Positions 35,552 to 46,199 of a DNA stretch of 64,000 bases are shown piece by piece (positions within the stretch are counted from its first letter, which is position 1; every line of letters starts with the position of its first letter). Where the stretch lies: the NCBI RefSeq assembly GCF_017591425.1, contig NW_024464918.1:5950001-6014000 (forward strand), in the 5' to 3' direction. Origin of the DNA: Ochotona curzoniae. Lineage: Eukaryota > Chordata > Mammalia > Lagomorpha > Ochotonidae. Below the pieces are notes generated by a model. It did no database searches. It was not told the DNA's origin and saw nothing but the letters and a program-made list of their open reading frames with translations. Position numbers and translations under genes: made by a program.

Positions 35552-35866
35552 TTTTTTTAAGAATTATTTATTTTCATTGCAAAGTCAGACATATACAGAG
35601 AGAAATATCTTCCGTCTGACAATTCATTCCCCAAGTGACGACAACTGCCAGTGCTGTGCCGATCCAAAGTCAGGAGCCCAGATCCTCTTCCAGGTCTCCC
35701 AAGCAGGTGCAGGGTTCCAAGGTTTTGGACTGTCCTCGACTGCTTTCCCAGGCCACAAACAGAGAGCTGGATTGGAAGCAGGGCTGCCAGGGTTAGAACC
35801 AGTGCCCGTATGGGATCCCGGTGCATTCAAGGCGAGGACTTTAGCCGCTTGGCCACAGCGCTGGGC
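35552..35866 (-). mobile_element. CSINE, younger subtype, antisense
   Basis: Complete copy from 'aagaattatttattttcatt' through 'gccgatccaaagtcaggagc' to 'ggccacagcgctgggc'. Confidence 0.9.
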
Positions 35867-35912
35867 ATATATATATGCCCATATATATTATATATATATG
35901 TATATATATAAT
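35866..35912. repeat. AT dinucleotide tract between two CSINEs
   Basis: Imperfect (AT)n, self-complementary, with one GCCC interruption. It probably derives from the tail of the CSINE that follows. Confidence 0.9.
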
Positions 35913-36210
35913 TGGAAAGTCAGATATACAGAGAGTAGGAGAGACAGAGAGGAAGATCTTCCATCCAATGATTCACTCTGCAGCGGCCGCAATGGCCAGA
36001 ACTGAGTCAATCTGGAGCCAGGAGTTTCTTCTGTGTCTCCCACACATATGCAGGGTTCTAAGGCTTTGGGCCATCCTCGACTGCTTTCCCAGGCCAAAAG
36101 CAGGGAGCTGGATGGAGAGTGGGGCCTCTGGGGTTAGAACTGGCACCCATATGGGATCCTGGCGCATGCTAGGTGAGGACTTTGGCCATTAGGCTACTGC
36201 GCCAGGCCCC
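35913..36210 (-). mobile_element. CSINE, younger subtype, antisense
   Basis: Complete copy from 'ttggaaagtcagatatacag' through 'tctgcagcggccgcaatggc' to 'taggctactgcgccaggccc'. It contains a NotI-like GCGGCCGC at about 35,984-35,991. It is the third CSINE of a same-orientation cluster. Confidence 0.92.
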
Positions 36211-36829
36211 ATGTGGTTTGTTTTTATGTCTTTGTCTAGCTCTACTCTGATTGTTTATAATATCTCACTTCTTCTCCACTGTCAAACTCCTGCCTGACAT
36301 AAAGTATGCTTCTTCCAATTTACCCATCTTACCTGGATGAGTAACTGTTCCATGATCTTCTTGCCCTCTTGGCACCCATTAAATACTGAAGCATGCTGCC
36401 TTGTTGAGTTTGCAGTCCAGTGTTCATTACTCAGTCATAAGGGTAACCATTCATTAGTCAAGTCTTTTGTGAGTTCACACTCTGTGGTGGGCCCTACGCT
36501 GCCCGCAGCACTGTGTAATTGAGGTAATAACTGTCACATGGTCTGGCTTCACTGAATGTACCATCCACTGCAGTGTTGTGCACTGGAACTTTCTACAGTC
36601 GTGGAAATGTTTATTTATACCATGTGCAAATATTACACCCACTAGCACTGTATGGCTAATGAGCAATTTTAAAATGGCTAATGAATGAGAAAGATGGAAT
36701 TTATAGCTTCACTTAGTTAATTTAGATGCAAATAGTCATATGAAGCTGGTGGATATCTGTCAAACAGGTAGTAGAGGAGAGCTGTTAAATAAAAAAACAA
36801 CTTCGTGGGAAATAATAGTTTCCATAGTA

Positions 36830-36960
36830 CTGTGCAGGAGTACATGGTTGCATAGAGACTCACTGGGGCGGGTGGATTAGACCTGGTTTGTCTGGGGTAG
36901 GGATCAGGGAAGGCTTTCTCAAGGAAGTAATGATTACATCAAAACCTGCACCTCCTTCCA
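36830..36960 (-). repeat. L2-like remnant
   Basis: 'gggatcagggaaggctttct' then 'caaggaagtaatgattacat' resembles the antisense L2 segment 'ggtcagggaaggcttcctgg'. Confidence 0.4.
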
Positions 36961-37284
36961 AGGAGTAAAGGGGCACGCAACATACACTGTGAGCAGGTAA
37001 CATGTACAGACAGTCCATGACAGCTCTGGAGGGAAGTCCAAGAGCAAACTCCCTCTTCTTCCTTCCCCACACACTGAGATCAGACCCTGCCTCACCCATC
37101 CCTTCATCAGAAATACTCCCTGCTGGAAGGCCAGGAGACAGAAGCTACCATTTGGGGCCTGTTTCAGCCAGTAGAGATGCTTATTGTCTCTGCCGTGTGC
37201 CTGGTGACCTCCTGTGTCTCAGGACTTTTGACCATCACCTGCGTGTTCTTTGGAAAAGATAGGGCCACCAATCCCCATGTATTG

Positions 37285-37400
37285 TACCCATTTGCTCAGT
37301 CACTCAGCAAATACCTGGGAGTAGCTGCTGTGACAGGTGCTCTTTTTGCTGTTGAGGATGCCACAAAGAGCCAAAAAGATGAAGAGCTGGAGCCAGTTCT
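37285..37400 (-). repeat. L2-like remnant
   Basis: 'tgctcagtcactcagcaaat' followed by 'acctgggagtagctgctgtg' and 'acaggtgctctttttgctgt' follows the antisense L2 3' end. Confidence 0.45.
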
Positions 37401-37859
37401 GTCAGAGCCTTTGTGGCAGTGGTATTATGGTCTCCAGGATCACTGCAGGATTCAAACCTAGTCCCCATTCCAGTCTTTCCATGCTGGGATCCCAATTCCT
37501 CAGCCACTAAGTTGAGCTCTAGGTCTGCCAAGTACTTGGCTGTTAGCTGCACATACCTTGCTGTAGATTCTCTCAGGCGCTCTGCTCCTGCTTAACAAGA
37601 GGGAAGTGTGTGAACTCCTCAGAGACTCATTGTCTTTTAATAAGAAGCAACAAATAACTCCTTGTTTACACCCAGCTTGTAGCCCCCTACACCAATCCCT
37701 TATTCACACCCTTAGCTCACAAAAGGTTTAAACAAAGTGGAGTTCCCCAAGGCTGGAGGCAGGGTGGAAAGTCTCATTTTTTTAAAACCTACTCAAGGTC
37801 TTGTCCAAACGAGTTGTCACCAAAAAATGAAAGCCAGATGTTATTTTAGTGAGAAATAA

Positions 37860-38070
37860 ATATGTGGCCAAGCTGCGGATTGAACCTGAGGTCTCTCCGG
37901 ATGGTTTCCACGTGTGTCGGTAGCTGGACTCCCAGGTAACGGCGGCTCACATTCTTACTCTTGTCTTTTAACGGAGCGCAGCATGCACAGATGGCTAATG
38001 AGCAATTACCATCCAGGCCACGCATCTCATCCTCGCGATTCCACTTGGTGCATAAGTCAGACTGAAACCA
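37860..38070. promoter_or_regulatory. Candidate enhancer: CpG-retaining, E-box plus paired TAAT/ATTA
   Basis: This non-repeat stretch has about a dozen CpGs in 190 bp, including 'ctctccggatgg', 'ccacgtgtgtcggtagc', 'ggtaacggcggctc', 'aacggagcgcagc' and 'cctcgcgattcc'. At 37,988-38,008 an E-box CAGATG is followed after two bases by TAAT, then GAGCA, then ATTA. That is a compact bHLH plus homeodomain arrangement. Another CAGATG sits at 37,835, and CACGTG at about 37,909. Function and target (SLIT3 or a neighbour) are inference. Confidence 0.4.
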
Positions 38071-39147
38071 GAGCTGTGAGCTGTGGTGTACTGCTGAGCT
38101 CAGGGTGAAAATGCAGACATTCATGACCAAAGAAGAGGGAAAAGACAAATTTGGGCTGAAAGAGCTGCCTGCAGCTTCCCCACAAAGGATATGCTTTTGT
38201 TGGGAGCCCTTCCATGCTCAGGGGTAGCGTGCTGCAGATAAACATCGAGGAATTAGAAATGAAATCAGGACCTCGGAGCAAAGCACAACCCTTTGGGGTT
38301 TAACGTTACAGCTTGTTCTTCCCCATGTCCCAGTCCGCGGTGAGCTTTCCAGCCAAAGGAAGTGTTTCCAGTAATTGGCTGAATCTCTGTAGGAAGACTG
38401 CTGAGCTTGCTACTGCTTCTATCAGAGCATTTCTCATCTCTAGAATTTTTCTCACACTTTTCAAGTTCTAGATATGATCCATTGTGCAGTGCCCTTTGAA
38501 ACGTGTCATGCTGACATTAGAACTTCCTGGGGGTTAATGGGGGGACCAGGGAAGAGCAGAAGAAAGGTGGAAGAAGGAAAACAGTGATTGAAGCTGCAAG
38601 GGTTGGCAAGGCGCTAAGCAGAGAGAATCTAGACAAGAGTGAACAATGTCAGGCTCAAATGAGGTCAATTAGAGAAGGAATTGGAGTGAAGGGTATGTGA
38701 TCTGCATAATATACCCACCCTTAGGGCAGGCTGGCCTGGCACATGGGCTGAGACATCAAGAGAGGCATGGTTTCAGATCTACCATGAGGATTTGAGAGGA
38801 ACAAGCCCAACACAAGGACTGCATTGCAGGCACCGCACAATAGATCATAAGGCAAGGCATGGCCCCACCCCAGGGGAACCTTTGAGGTTTTCTCTTGTAT
38901 TAGTGGAGGATGACAATAGCTCCTAGAGTGAATCTGGGCTAGGATAGCTTAGTCATGATAATGTGTATTTAAGGGTGCTCTTCAATTTGTGGCGCTGTTG
39001 TTACTGTTGTTATTTTGGGCACAGCTTTAGACATGAAGGGAAACAGAAAAGACACAGCTCCTAAAACAGGGATTTAATTTCAGGAAAAAAAAATGGTTTC
39101 TCAAATAAGGTTAGCCGGGCCTTTGAAATGTACCATTCCCTTACTTA

Positions 39148-39700
39148 TATATTCATTCAGTCTCTCCTTTTTAAGAAATGTTTATTAAACATCTTGGTAT
39201 GTCAGGTATTCTTCACCCAGAAGCATTGGGATGAACTATAGCAGGGATGGCCAAACTATAGTCCGTGGGTCCAAATGTGGCCCATTGCATTGTCTTTACA
39301 AAGTTGTTTTGGAAGTCAGCTACGAACACTCGTTTATGTATTATTTGTGACTGTGTTTACACCACATCAGCAGAAGAGAGTCATTGTGAGGGATGACCTA
39401 AAGCCTGCAAAACTTTTCTAGAAAGTGTTTATCACCTTGTGTTTCCAGTCAGATGAAAGAAGACCAGTAAATAACATTGTACAACAAAGGGAAAATAGTG
39501 ACAGTGGTCTCTGGGGTTAGAGAGGAGGTTGGGGCAGCCTTCGTGAAAGAGGAGCCCTCTGAGCTGAGACATGGAGGCAGCATAGGGGTTACTGAAGCAA
39601 AGGAGAAAGGAAAATATTGCAGAGAAAGTGACAGCGGGTGCTGCATGGGAGGGTGAGGAGCAAAGATGGAGGCAGACAGGGTAGGGGAGCTGATTTCAGT
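39148..39700 (-). repeat. L2, antisense, split by a hAT element
   Basis: The left part reads 'attcattcagtctctccttt' and 'gtttattaaacatcttggta'. After the hAT insertion the L2 order resumes with 'gccctctgagctgagacatg', 'cagagaaagtgacagcgggt' and 'gcaaagatggaggcagacag', which is the upstream antisense L2 segment. Confidence 0.6.
39241..39438 (+). mobile_element. hAT-Charlie-type non-autonomous element
   Basis: 'ggatggccaaactatagtcc' then 'gtgggtccaaatgtggccca', 'cgaacactcgtttatgtatt' and 'gcctgcaaaacttttctaga' match the widespread mammalian element starting 'caggggtcggcaaactatgg'. It interrupts the L2 copy. The terminal inverted repeat at the right is degenerate. Confidence 0.75.
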
Positions 39701-41335
39701 CACCCAGAGGAAGGAGCGAGACTGTGGCAGCTGAACTGGGGAGTGGCAGTGGAACTTAGCGCAAGGAGGGAGAGTTTGGAAGCATGGAAGAGGCAGTATT
39801 CCAACACACAGTGATGGATGGCATGTAGAGAGGACCAGGTGTGGGGAATAGAACCTGAAAGAACTGTTCTCTCAGCTGGGGACCACAAGGGCAAGAGGAA
39901 GTTTGAGCATGGGCAGATGACCATGATCTTGATGGACAAGTGTACCAGACATCCAAGAGGAGGTGGCAGCTGATTTCTGTTCAGAGTCACACGTGTCATT
40001 TGTTCCATCGCTTGAAGACAGGCAGGAAGTCCCTGTGACCCAGCCTTACGATACATACATTTAAAGGACTCTGCCCATTTCCACCCCTTGCTGCCCCTAA
40101 AGCACCATCCCCCATACACAAACTTGCCCTAACTTTCCTAGTGATTTTGATTGGGATCCCTGGAGGGCTTCTTCCGCTATGCTGGACTTTCTTGAGTTTC
40201 CTAGTAACACCTGTTTACTGTCATTCTTGGATTTTTTCTCTGCTGCTTTTTTCATGTAGGCCCCCGTGTATCCTCGAGGCCCTCATTGCCTGTCATGATA
40301 TTCACCTCCTGAGACACATTGGGTATCCACTGCCTGCTGCCTTGTCCCAGCAGCAAACTGCTTATGCCACCTTCTTTGCCCTTGGGCAGGCACTCTGTGA
40401 AGTGGCAGAGGCTCTTGTCCTCGGTACCAGGTATCAAGCACTACCTTTATGTCAGGCAGGGTTCTTTCTGGACCCTTCGTGTTATCTTAGTTCCTAGAAT
40501 TTCCTTAGGATGGAAGTGTGTGTGACACAACCTGTATATCCTTTATCTGAAATGCTTGGAGCCAGAAGTCTTTCAGATTTTGGATTTTTTCTTTCAGATT
40601 TGTGGTTATTTGCATCTTGGAGATGTAACTCAAATTCAAGCCCCAAATTCATGTTAATTTCCTATACAGCTGAAATACGTAGTTGGAAGGTAATTTCATG
40701 CAATGGTTTGATCGTACCTTCATTTTGACCATTATTTGTTAGGTCATATGTGGAATTTTGCACTTGTGGAATTGTCAGTGCTCAAAAAGCTTCACAGTTT
40801 GAAGCATCCTGAACATTGGGGTTTTGGGATTGGGGTGCTTAGCCTCAGTTTACCAGATGAGCACACTGAGATTTGATGAATATGTCAGTAGTAAATGACA
40901 GTCTCCCAGCGCTATCCTGGTGAGCCCTTCCTGACAGGTGGATGATGCCCTTTGTACTCTCCCTTCATTTGGCTTCCCTCACTTCATTCCATACTTGTTT
41001 TTCTTCTCAAGCTCCTGAGTCTGTCAGAGACATCACTGTTATGCCCATTGTCACAAGACAGAGCGCTTGAAGTAACCTCGATTCAATTACTTGACAGATA
41101 TTTATTGTGCCATGTAGCAGGCACTATTTTTGGTGTTGAAGATATAGTCAGAATTGAACAAATCCTTACCTACACAGAATTTATAGTGGGAGAATACAGA
41201 TAGTAAGCCAAATAGCTAAGTGAAATATACAGTTAGATATAAGCTTTAAAATATCTGTAAAGAAGGGCACTAGGTCTGAGATTGGAGGACTGCATTGAGG
41301 CAGATTTTCTGGAGGAAGGAATCTTGGAGCAGAGT

Positions 41336-41537
41336 TGTGGTTTGAAGATGGCATGTTCCCTTCACCCCCAAAAGTCTTGTTGGCATTTGGGTCCTCACCA
41401 TGAGATATTAACAGACAGGAAGTTAATGTGATTATAGTGTTCAGAGATGGAGCTTTGTGGAGGTGATCAGGATTAGACAAGGTCATCAGGGAGGCATCTC
41501 CATGATTGAATCTTGGTGGCTTTCTTAGAAGAGAGAC

Positions 41538-41576
<39 letters not shown>

Positions 41577-41732
41577 CCACATACACACGTCTCTTGCCAT
41601 ACAATATCACATGCCACCTCAGAACTCTGGCCAATAAGACGGTCGCAAGAATTCTGTGAACCAAAATAAATCTCCTTTCTGGCTAACCCACCCATTGCCT
41701 GTGTTATTGGCAGTAGAAAATGAAGCATTACA
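41336..41732 (+). mobile_element. Solo MaLR (ERVL-related) LTR
   Basis: About 400 bp beginning 'tgtggtttgaagatggcatg'. It has an MST/MLT-like middle and a 3' part with 'aaccaaaataaatctccttt' (AATAAA polyadenylation signal) and 'ggctaacccacccattgcct', ending in CA. The flanks share AGCAGAG (41,328-41,334 and 41,733-41,739). There is no internal retroviral sequence, so it is a solo LTR. A CA repeat has grown inside it. Confidence 0.75.
41544..41572. repeat. (AC)n microsatellite inside the MaLR LTR
   Basis: About 14 AC units. Confidence 0.95.
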
Positions 41733-42899
41733 AGCAGAGATTGAAAGGTAAGAAAGAGGAAAGATAAGATACTGGGATATCCAGGGGGTGTGTTTTCTAG
41801 GAAAAGAAAAGCAAAAAAGAAAACCAAAGGACAGACACCCTTATGTATTCCTGGAGGAGAGGAAGGCCAGGTGACTGGAGCAGGGTAAGACAGTGCAGAG
41901 TATGGGGGGAAGCATATATTTTGAGAGGTAAAAGGATAGGGGAGTGGGCAGATGGTGTAGGGATATGTAGCTCATATGATTTTTGACCTCCAGTGTGAGT
42001 AAATGGAGAAGAATTGGAAGGTAAGCAAAGGAATCATTTGACTAATATGTATTTGGAAATGATCACTTGGAGGGAGCTACTTAAAAGACGTGCAAGTCTC
42101 AAACCAACTCTTCCTCCTATATGAATATGAACTAATGTTCCACTCTAGCCAAACAACTTGCGCATTTCTTTGGTTTACAGAGACATTTATTTGCCTCACA
42201 TGTGGGTTATGGACTGGTTGGGTTTGGCTGACATTGGCTAATCTCGTGTAGGCTCAGCAACACTGGGATTTAGGATTGAGTTCAGGGTCTTTCCTGTGAT
42301 TCTTCCTCTTCGGTCTCATAGCTGAGATGTTATTTTCTGAGGACTAAAGGCAGATGAAATAAGAGGACATCATAACCCAACCTTCTGTTAACCAAGTCAA
42401 ATTATGTGATCAAGTCCAACACCAGTGGACAAGGAAATGTTTAATGGGAAGTATAGCCAGGACACATAGCCAAAGCTTTGGGTGTACAATTCTGTGACAG
42501 GGAAGGAAGATTAGGACAGGGTGACACAGTCTGGCACGCCTCCTCACTGTTCCAGTTGTTTGCATCCAGGTGCCACCAAGTGTTCCTTGTTTCTTCCTAT
42601 CCCTTCCAGCTCATCTAGCACCAGCCCCCTAATTCTCATTCTGACTGGTACAATGGTCTGCTCAGGTTTGCTCCCATTGGTTCTCCTGTCTCCTTCCCTG
42701 CCTCCAACACATCTTGCATACCATTAATACAAGAATTTTCTTCCTACTGATAATTTCTTCATTTCAGTCCAATTCAGGAAACATCTATAACCGGTCATTG
42801 CTCAAGACAGTGGTTCCCAAATGCCAATTATTTCTGTATTTTTTATATATTTTTTGTTTCAATCCCTGAGATCCCTATACTGTTCCTATTTATTATTAT

Positions 42900-43035
42900 C
42901 TTTAATTTGACTCTAAGTCAACTTCCTTTCTTTTTCTTTAACCTCTTCTTAAGAAATAATGACAACTTAGAATTTCTTCTTCTGTTCTTCTCCTCCTTCT
43001 TTCCTTCTCCCTCTCCTTCTTTTCTTTTTCTTCCT
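42900..43035. repeat. Polypyrimidine (CTT/CTC-rich) tract
   Basis: Nearly all C and T on the + strand between 42,970 and 43,040 ('ttcttctcctccttctttcc'). It directly precedes a CSINE tail complement and may include its degenerated tail. Confidence 0.8.
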
Positions 43036-43039
43036 TCTC

Positions 43040-43361
43040 CTATTTATTTTTGCTGGAAAAGTAGATTAGATTTACAGAGAGAGCAAAGACAGAAAGAGCC
43101 TCTATCCACTGGTTCACTCCCCAAATAGCCTCAGCAACTGGAGTTGGACCCATCTGAAACCAGGAACCAAAAACGTCTTCTGGGTCTCTCACATGGGTGC
43201 AGGGTCTCAAGGCTTTGGGCCATCCTCCACTGCTTTTTTTCAGGCCACAAGCAGGGAGCTGGATGGGAAGTGGGGTAGCTGTGACACAAACCAACACCCA
43301 TATAGGATTCTAGCACTTGCAAGGTGAGGATGTAGCCAATTGAGCCATTGTGTTGGGCACC
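43040..43361 (-). mobile_element. CSINE, younger subtype, antisense
   Basis: Runs from 'atttatttttgctggaaaag' through 'gggtctctcacatgggtgca' and 'caggccacaagcagggagct' to 'gccattgtgttgggcacc'. Confidence 0.88.
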
Positions 43362-43371
43362 TGATGGTGCC

Positions 43372-43578
43372 TTCTAACCATGTCCTCATGTTGTAGATGG
43401 GATAAGGAAGTTATCTCTAAGGTCTGTTTCCTAAGGGCATTAATCCTATCCTGATTATCCGGCTTCCTGACTGAATTCTTTGGCAAAGGCCCTTCTACCC
43501 AACACTGTAGGCTTCAGGCTTTAAATCTCAGCATGGGAATTTTTAGGGGATGTGGACGTTCAGATCATAGCACAGGAG
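43372..43578 (-). mobile_element. MaLR LTR fragment, antisense (5' half)
   Basis: Read on the - strand it begins 'tgctatgatctgaacgtcca', then 'acagtgttgggtagaagggc', 'aggattaatgcccttagg' and 'acaacatgaggacatggtta', the order of an MST-type LTR. The 3' half is missing and a CSINE lies at the broken side. Confidence 0.65.
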
Positions 43579-43828
43579 GTAATGCAGGAAGTGTCTTGAT
43601 GTGACAAGGAAATATTTAGCCAGATTAGGTAGATGAGCGCTTCTCAGCTTTTTCAAGCCAGAGCTGATTTTGAACACACACCTGTTATGATTTAGGAGTG
43701 TGTGTTTGGAGCTGTTGGTCTTCATTCAAAATTGGAAAGATTCAATTCATGTACGATAACTAGCTCTGTCCATTCTCCAGCAGCTGTAGTTCTGGGGATG
43801 AGGTCTGATTCTTTTTGGGATAGAACTC

Positions 43829-43862
43829 TGTGTATGTGTGTATGCGCACGCACACGCATGCA
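43829..43862. repeat. Alternating purine-pyrimidine tract
   Basis: From 'tgtgtatgtgtgtatgcgca' into 'cgcacacgcatgca', purines and pyrimidines alternate without a break for over 30 bases, and the middle is GC-rich. Confidence 0.85.
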
Positions 43863-45564
43863 TTTGTGCACACTACAGGGAGAGCAAGGTAGTGAGCCAG
43901 AGGCCAGCACACCTGGAATCTATTTGTGAGGCTCACTGGTTCAGTCCACAGCCTGGGCCATTCATTTATTTCTCACTAAGTGAACATCTGGGATTCAGTT
44001 TGAAACGCCAGCAAGTTTGGATAGGATCTGCGAGCTGTGGTTGGAATAGGGGAACTGCTCGCCTGAGGTGGGAGTGAGCAGGGTGAACAGGGAGTTCTTA
44101 AACTGTTCTGCAGAGTTTGGTTCAAATGCAATAGCCAGAGGGTTGAGAAAACCTTCACGTGCTGGAAAAGCATTCAAGAAAAAGGAATAAGCTAAGAAAG
44201 ATTGAATCACATCAAAGCAATATTGTAATCTGTACAGCATCCCTTTCCCCCTTTCAGCTTATTCTCTTTCCACTCTATAGTTCTAATAATATCCAGGTAT
44301 TTTCTTTTTTTCTGTGGAAAAAATAAGACAAAAAAAAAAACACCTTGGACCTGAACCAGGAAGAAAATGTTAGGAGAAAGAAAAATTCTAATTAGCTATA
44401 AATGAGAATTGGTCACAGATAATTACTCTGCATTCTTTGGGCTCATGCCTGAGAAGTCTTAGACAATTTTTTTGTTGTTGTTGCTAGATATGTAGATTTA
44501 TATCTAAATGCCTAGATAAACACAGAGAAACACATCATCATTAACAGAGCTGGCAGAATGTGAGCGTTTAGAACAAAAATGAATGAAAAATGTGTCATTC
44601 ACAAGCTTGGAATATCTGAATGCTTAACTGTCAGAACTTTTTTCTTCCCTTCTCAGTTTGAACTTATTCAGAACAAAGGTAAAGGCCAGTGAGTTCAAAC
44701 AGGATCATTTTAAACAGTATACTTCCAGAACATTTGTGCTGTGTCCCACCTGCCCTCTATGACATCCGCTAGCTTTAATATTTCTCTTTCAATTTGCATC
44801 TGTCAGTTTCCTACCTGGCTTGGAGATCCAGCTGAAAGGCCTAGAATAACCCAGAGAGGACAGGGAGACTGAGGGCTGAGCTCGTGATCTCATGCCATTC
44901 TGTTTAGAACATCGTTCTAGGGCTTTTAAAGGAGAGGGAAAAAAATCCTGATAACTTCCTGAACGTTTTTTCCATCTTAATTCCTAGTAGACAAGGCTAG
45001 AAGTTAACCATAGGAGGCTCATGGCATGTTTAATGTCTTGGGCTTTTAGAGAGCAGTACTAACTTCTCAGTCCCCCCTTCCCTGCCCATGACAGAGCTCT
45101 TGCATATTTGTTCCTACTAAGCACAGAAAAGGCGAGTTACATTTTGGGGGCCTTTTGATCCTTCCCTCATTTTCTTGTAGAGATTCATTCCTGAGGACCC
45201 ACCCGCGTGGGACTCTCCCAACTGTTGCTTCACTCTGTTGTGCAGTTGCCCTCACGTTGCCCTCATACCCCATTAAGCCAATCAGAGGGCATAGGCCTCA
45301 TGCACCAAACTCTCAGCTGTTCTTTGGAGCAGGATGCTTATTCTGCTTTGAGTGGTCATGATCCTCCAGTTGCTAACTTGGTTGTAATAGCCCCAGAAGG
45401 TTTCTAATGAAGTACTCTGGTTTTCATAGTCAGAAGTGAAATAGCCCACACAAGAGTTCTTGGACAACATTGCCCAACAAGTTACAGCGCTTTGTTTTCT
45501 ACAAAGATCACTGTCTTCATCTTATTGGTCCCTCAGCAATTCTGTGAGAGGTTAAGTATTCACA

Positions 45565-45735
45565 GATCCATCATTCATTCATTCATTCATTCAACCAGCC
45601 AATAAACTAACTGGCAAATGTTGATTGAACACCATTACTTTGAGTAAACTTTTCTAAGTTCCTATTTCAATTAACAAAACAGACCAGAAAATGCTCCTCT
45701 CATGACATTGAATATTTGAATGGATAGTCTAGAAG
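45565..45735 (-). repeat. L2, antisense, with (ATTC)n start
   Basis: About five ATTC units (45,571-45,592) lead into 'caaccagccaataaactaac', 'gttgattgaacaccattact' and 'aattaacaaaacagaccaga', matching the antisense L2 3' end. Confidence 0.65.
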
Positions 45736-46199
45736 GTACCATGATTCCCAGTTCTCATACAGAATAAATAAGGGGTGGGAAAGTTAAAGAATAGAGGCAC
45801 ATAGCTCATTGGGAGCTAGACTTAGAATTCAAGCGTGTATCTGAGCCTGAGAGAATGTAATTGGTGGTTTTAGGAATCATCTCATCTAACTCATTGGTTG
45901 TACTCATGGAGAAGAGCAAGGGTCAGAAGGGTGCTGTGGTTTATAAGGAATCACGCAGCCCTGGGACATGGCTTTGGCTGTGGCACAGACTCCCTGAGCT
46001 TCAGCTCTGTGGTCTGTGGGTTCTTGAAACCCACAGGGTCCTTTGATCCAGACTCTGTCATCTTATCACTGTCACTCATCTGTGTAATGGCCTCTTCTCC
46101 CTCCTTACTCAGCATAGACTTCATGGCTCACTTTTATAATCATCATAAGCCCATTTCCTCAACTCTTTTGACTCCTTATTTCTTAAAAAGGTGACCTTG

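Larger units (their letters stand above)
41088..42060 (-). repeat. L2, antisense, split by a MaLR LTR
   Basis: The left part (41,088-41,334) has 'acagatatttattgtgccat', 'gtagcaggcactatttttgg' and 'ttctggaggaaggaatcttg'. The right part (about 41,740-42,060) continues with 'ggagaggaaggccaggtgac', 'tggagcagggtaagacagtg' and 'ggaatcatttgactaatatg'. Together these follow the antisense L2 order on both sides of the LTR. Confidence 0.7.

Noticed and set aside
35451..36005. 184-codon open frame on the + strand
   Set aside because: It runs across two antisense CSINEs and an AT tract, and its translation is typical SINE antisense sequence. It is an artefact of repeat composition.
37002..37461. Possible unannotated exon with frames of 86-94 codons
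   Set aside because: The region overlaps an L2-like remnant (37,285-37,400), and the reading changes frame without plausible splice sites.
39700..40119. 139-codon - strand frame
   Set aside because: No recognised domain; it overlaps an L2-like region and shows no start or splice support.
40141..40497. 118-codon + frame
   Set aside because: It has no recognisable domain, a hydrophobic low-complexity start, no convincing splice context, and lies in intronic DNA beside L2 remnants.
41181..41600. 139-codon - strand frame
   Set aside because: It spans L2, a MaLR LTR and the CA repeat (a run of Cys-Val), so it is a repeat artefact.
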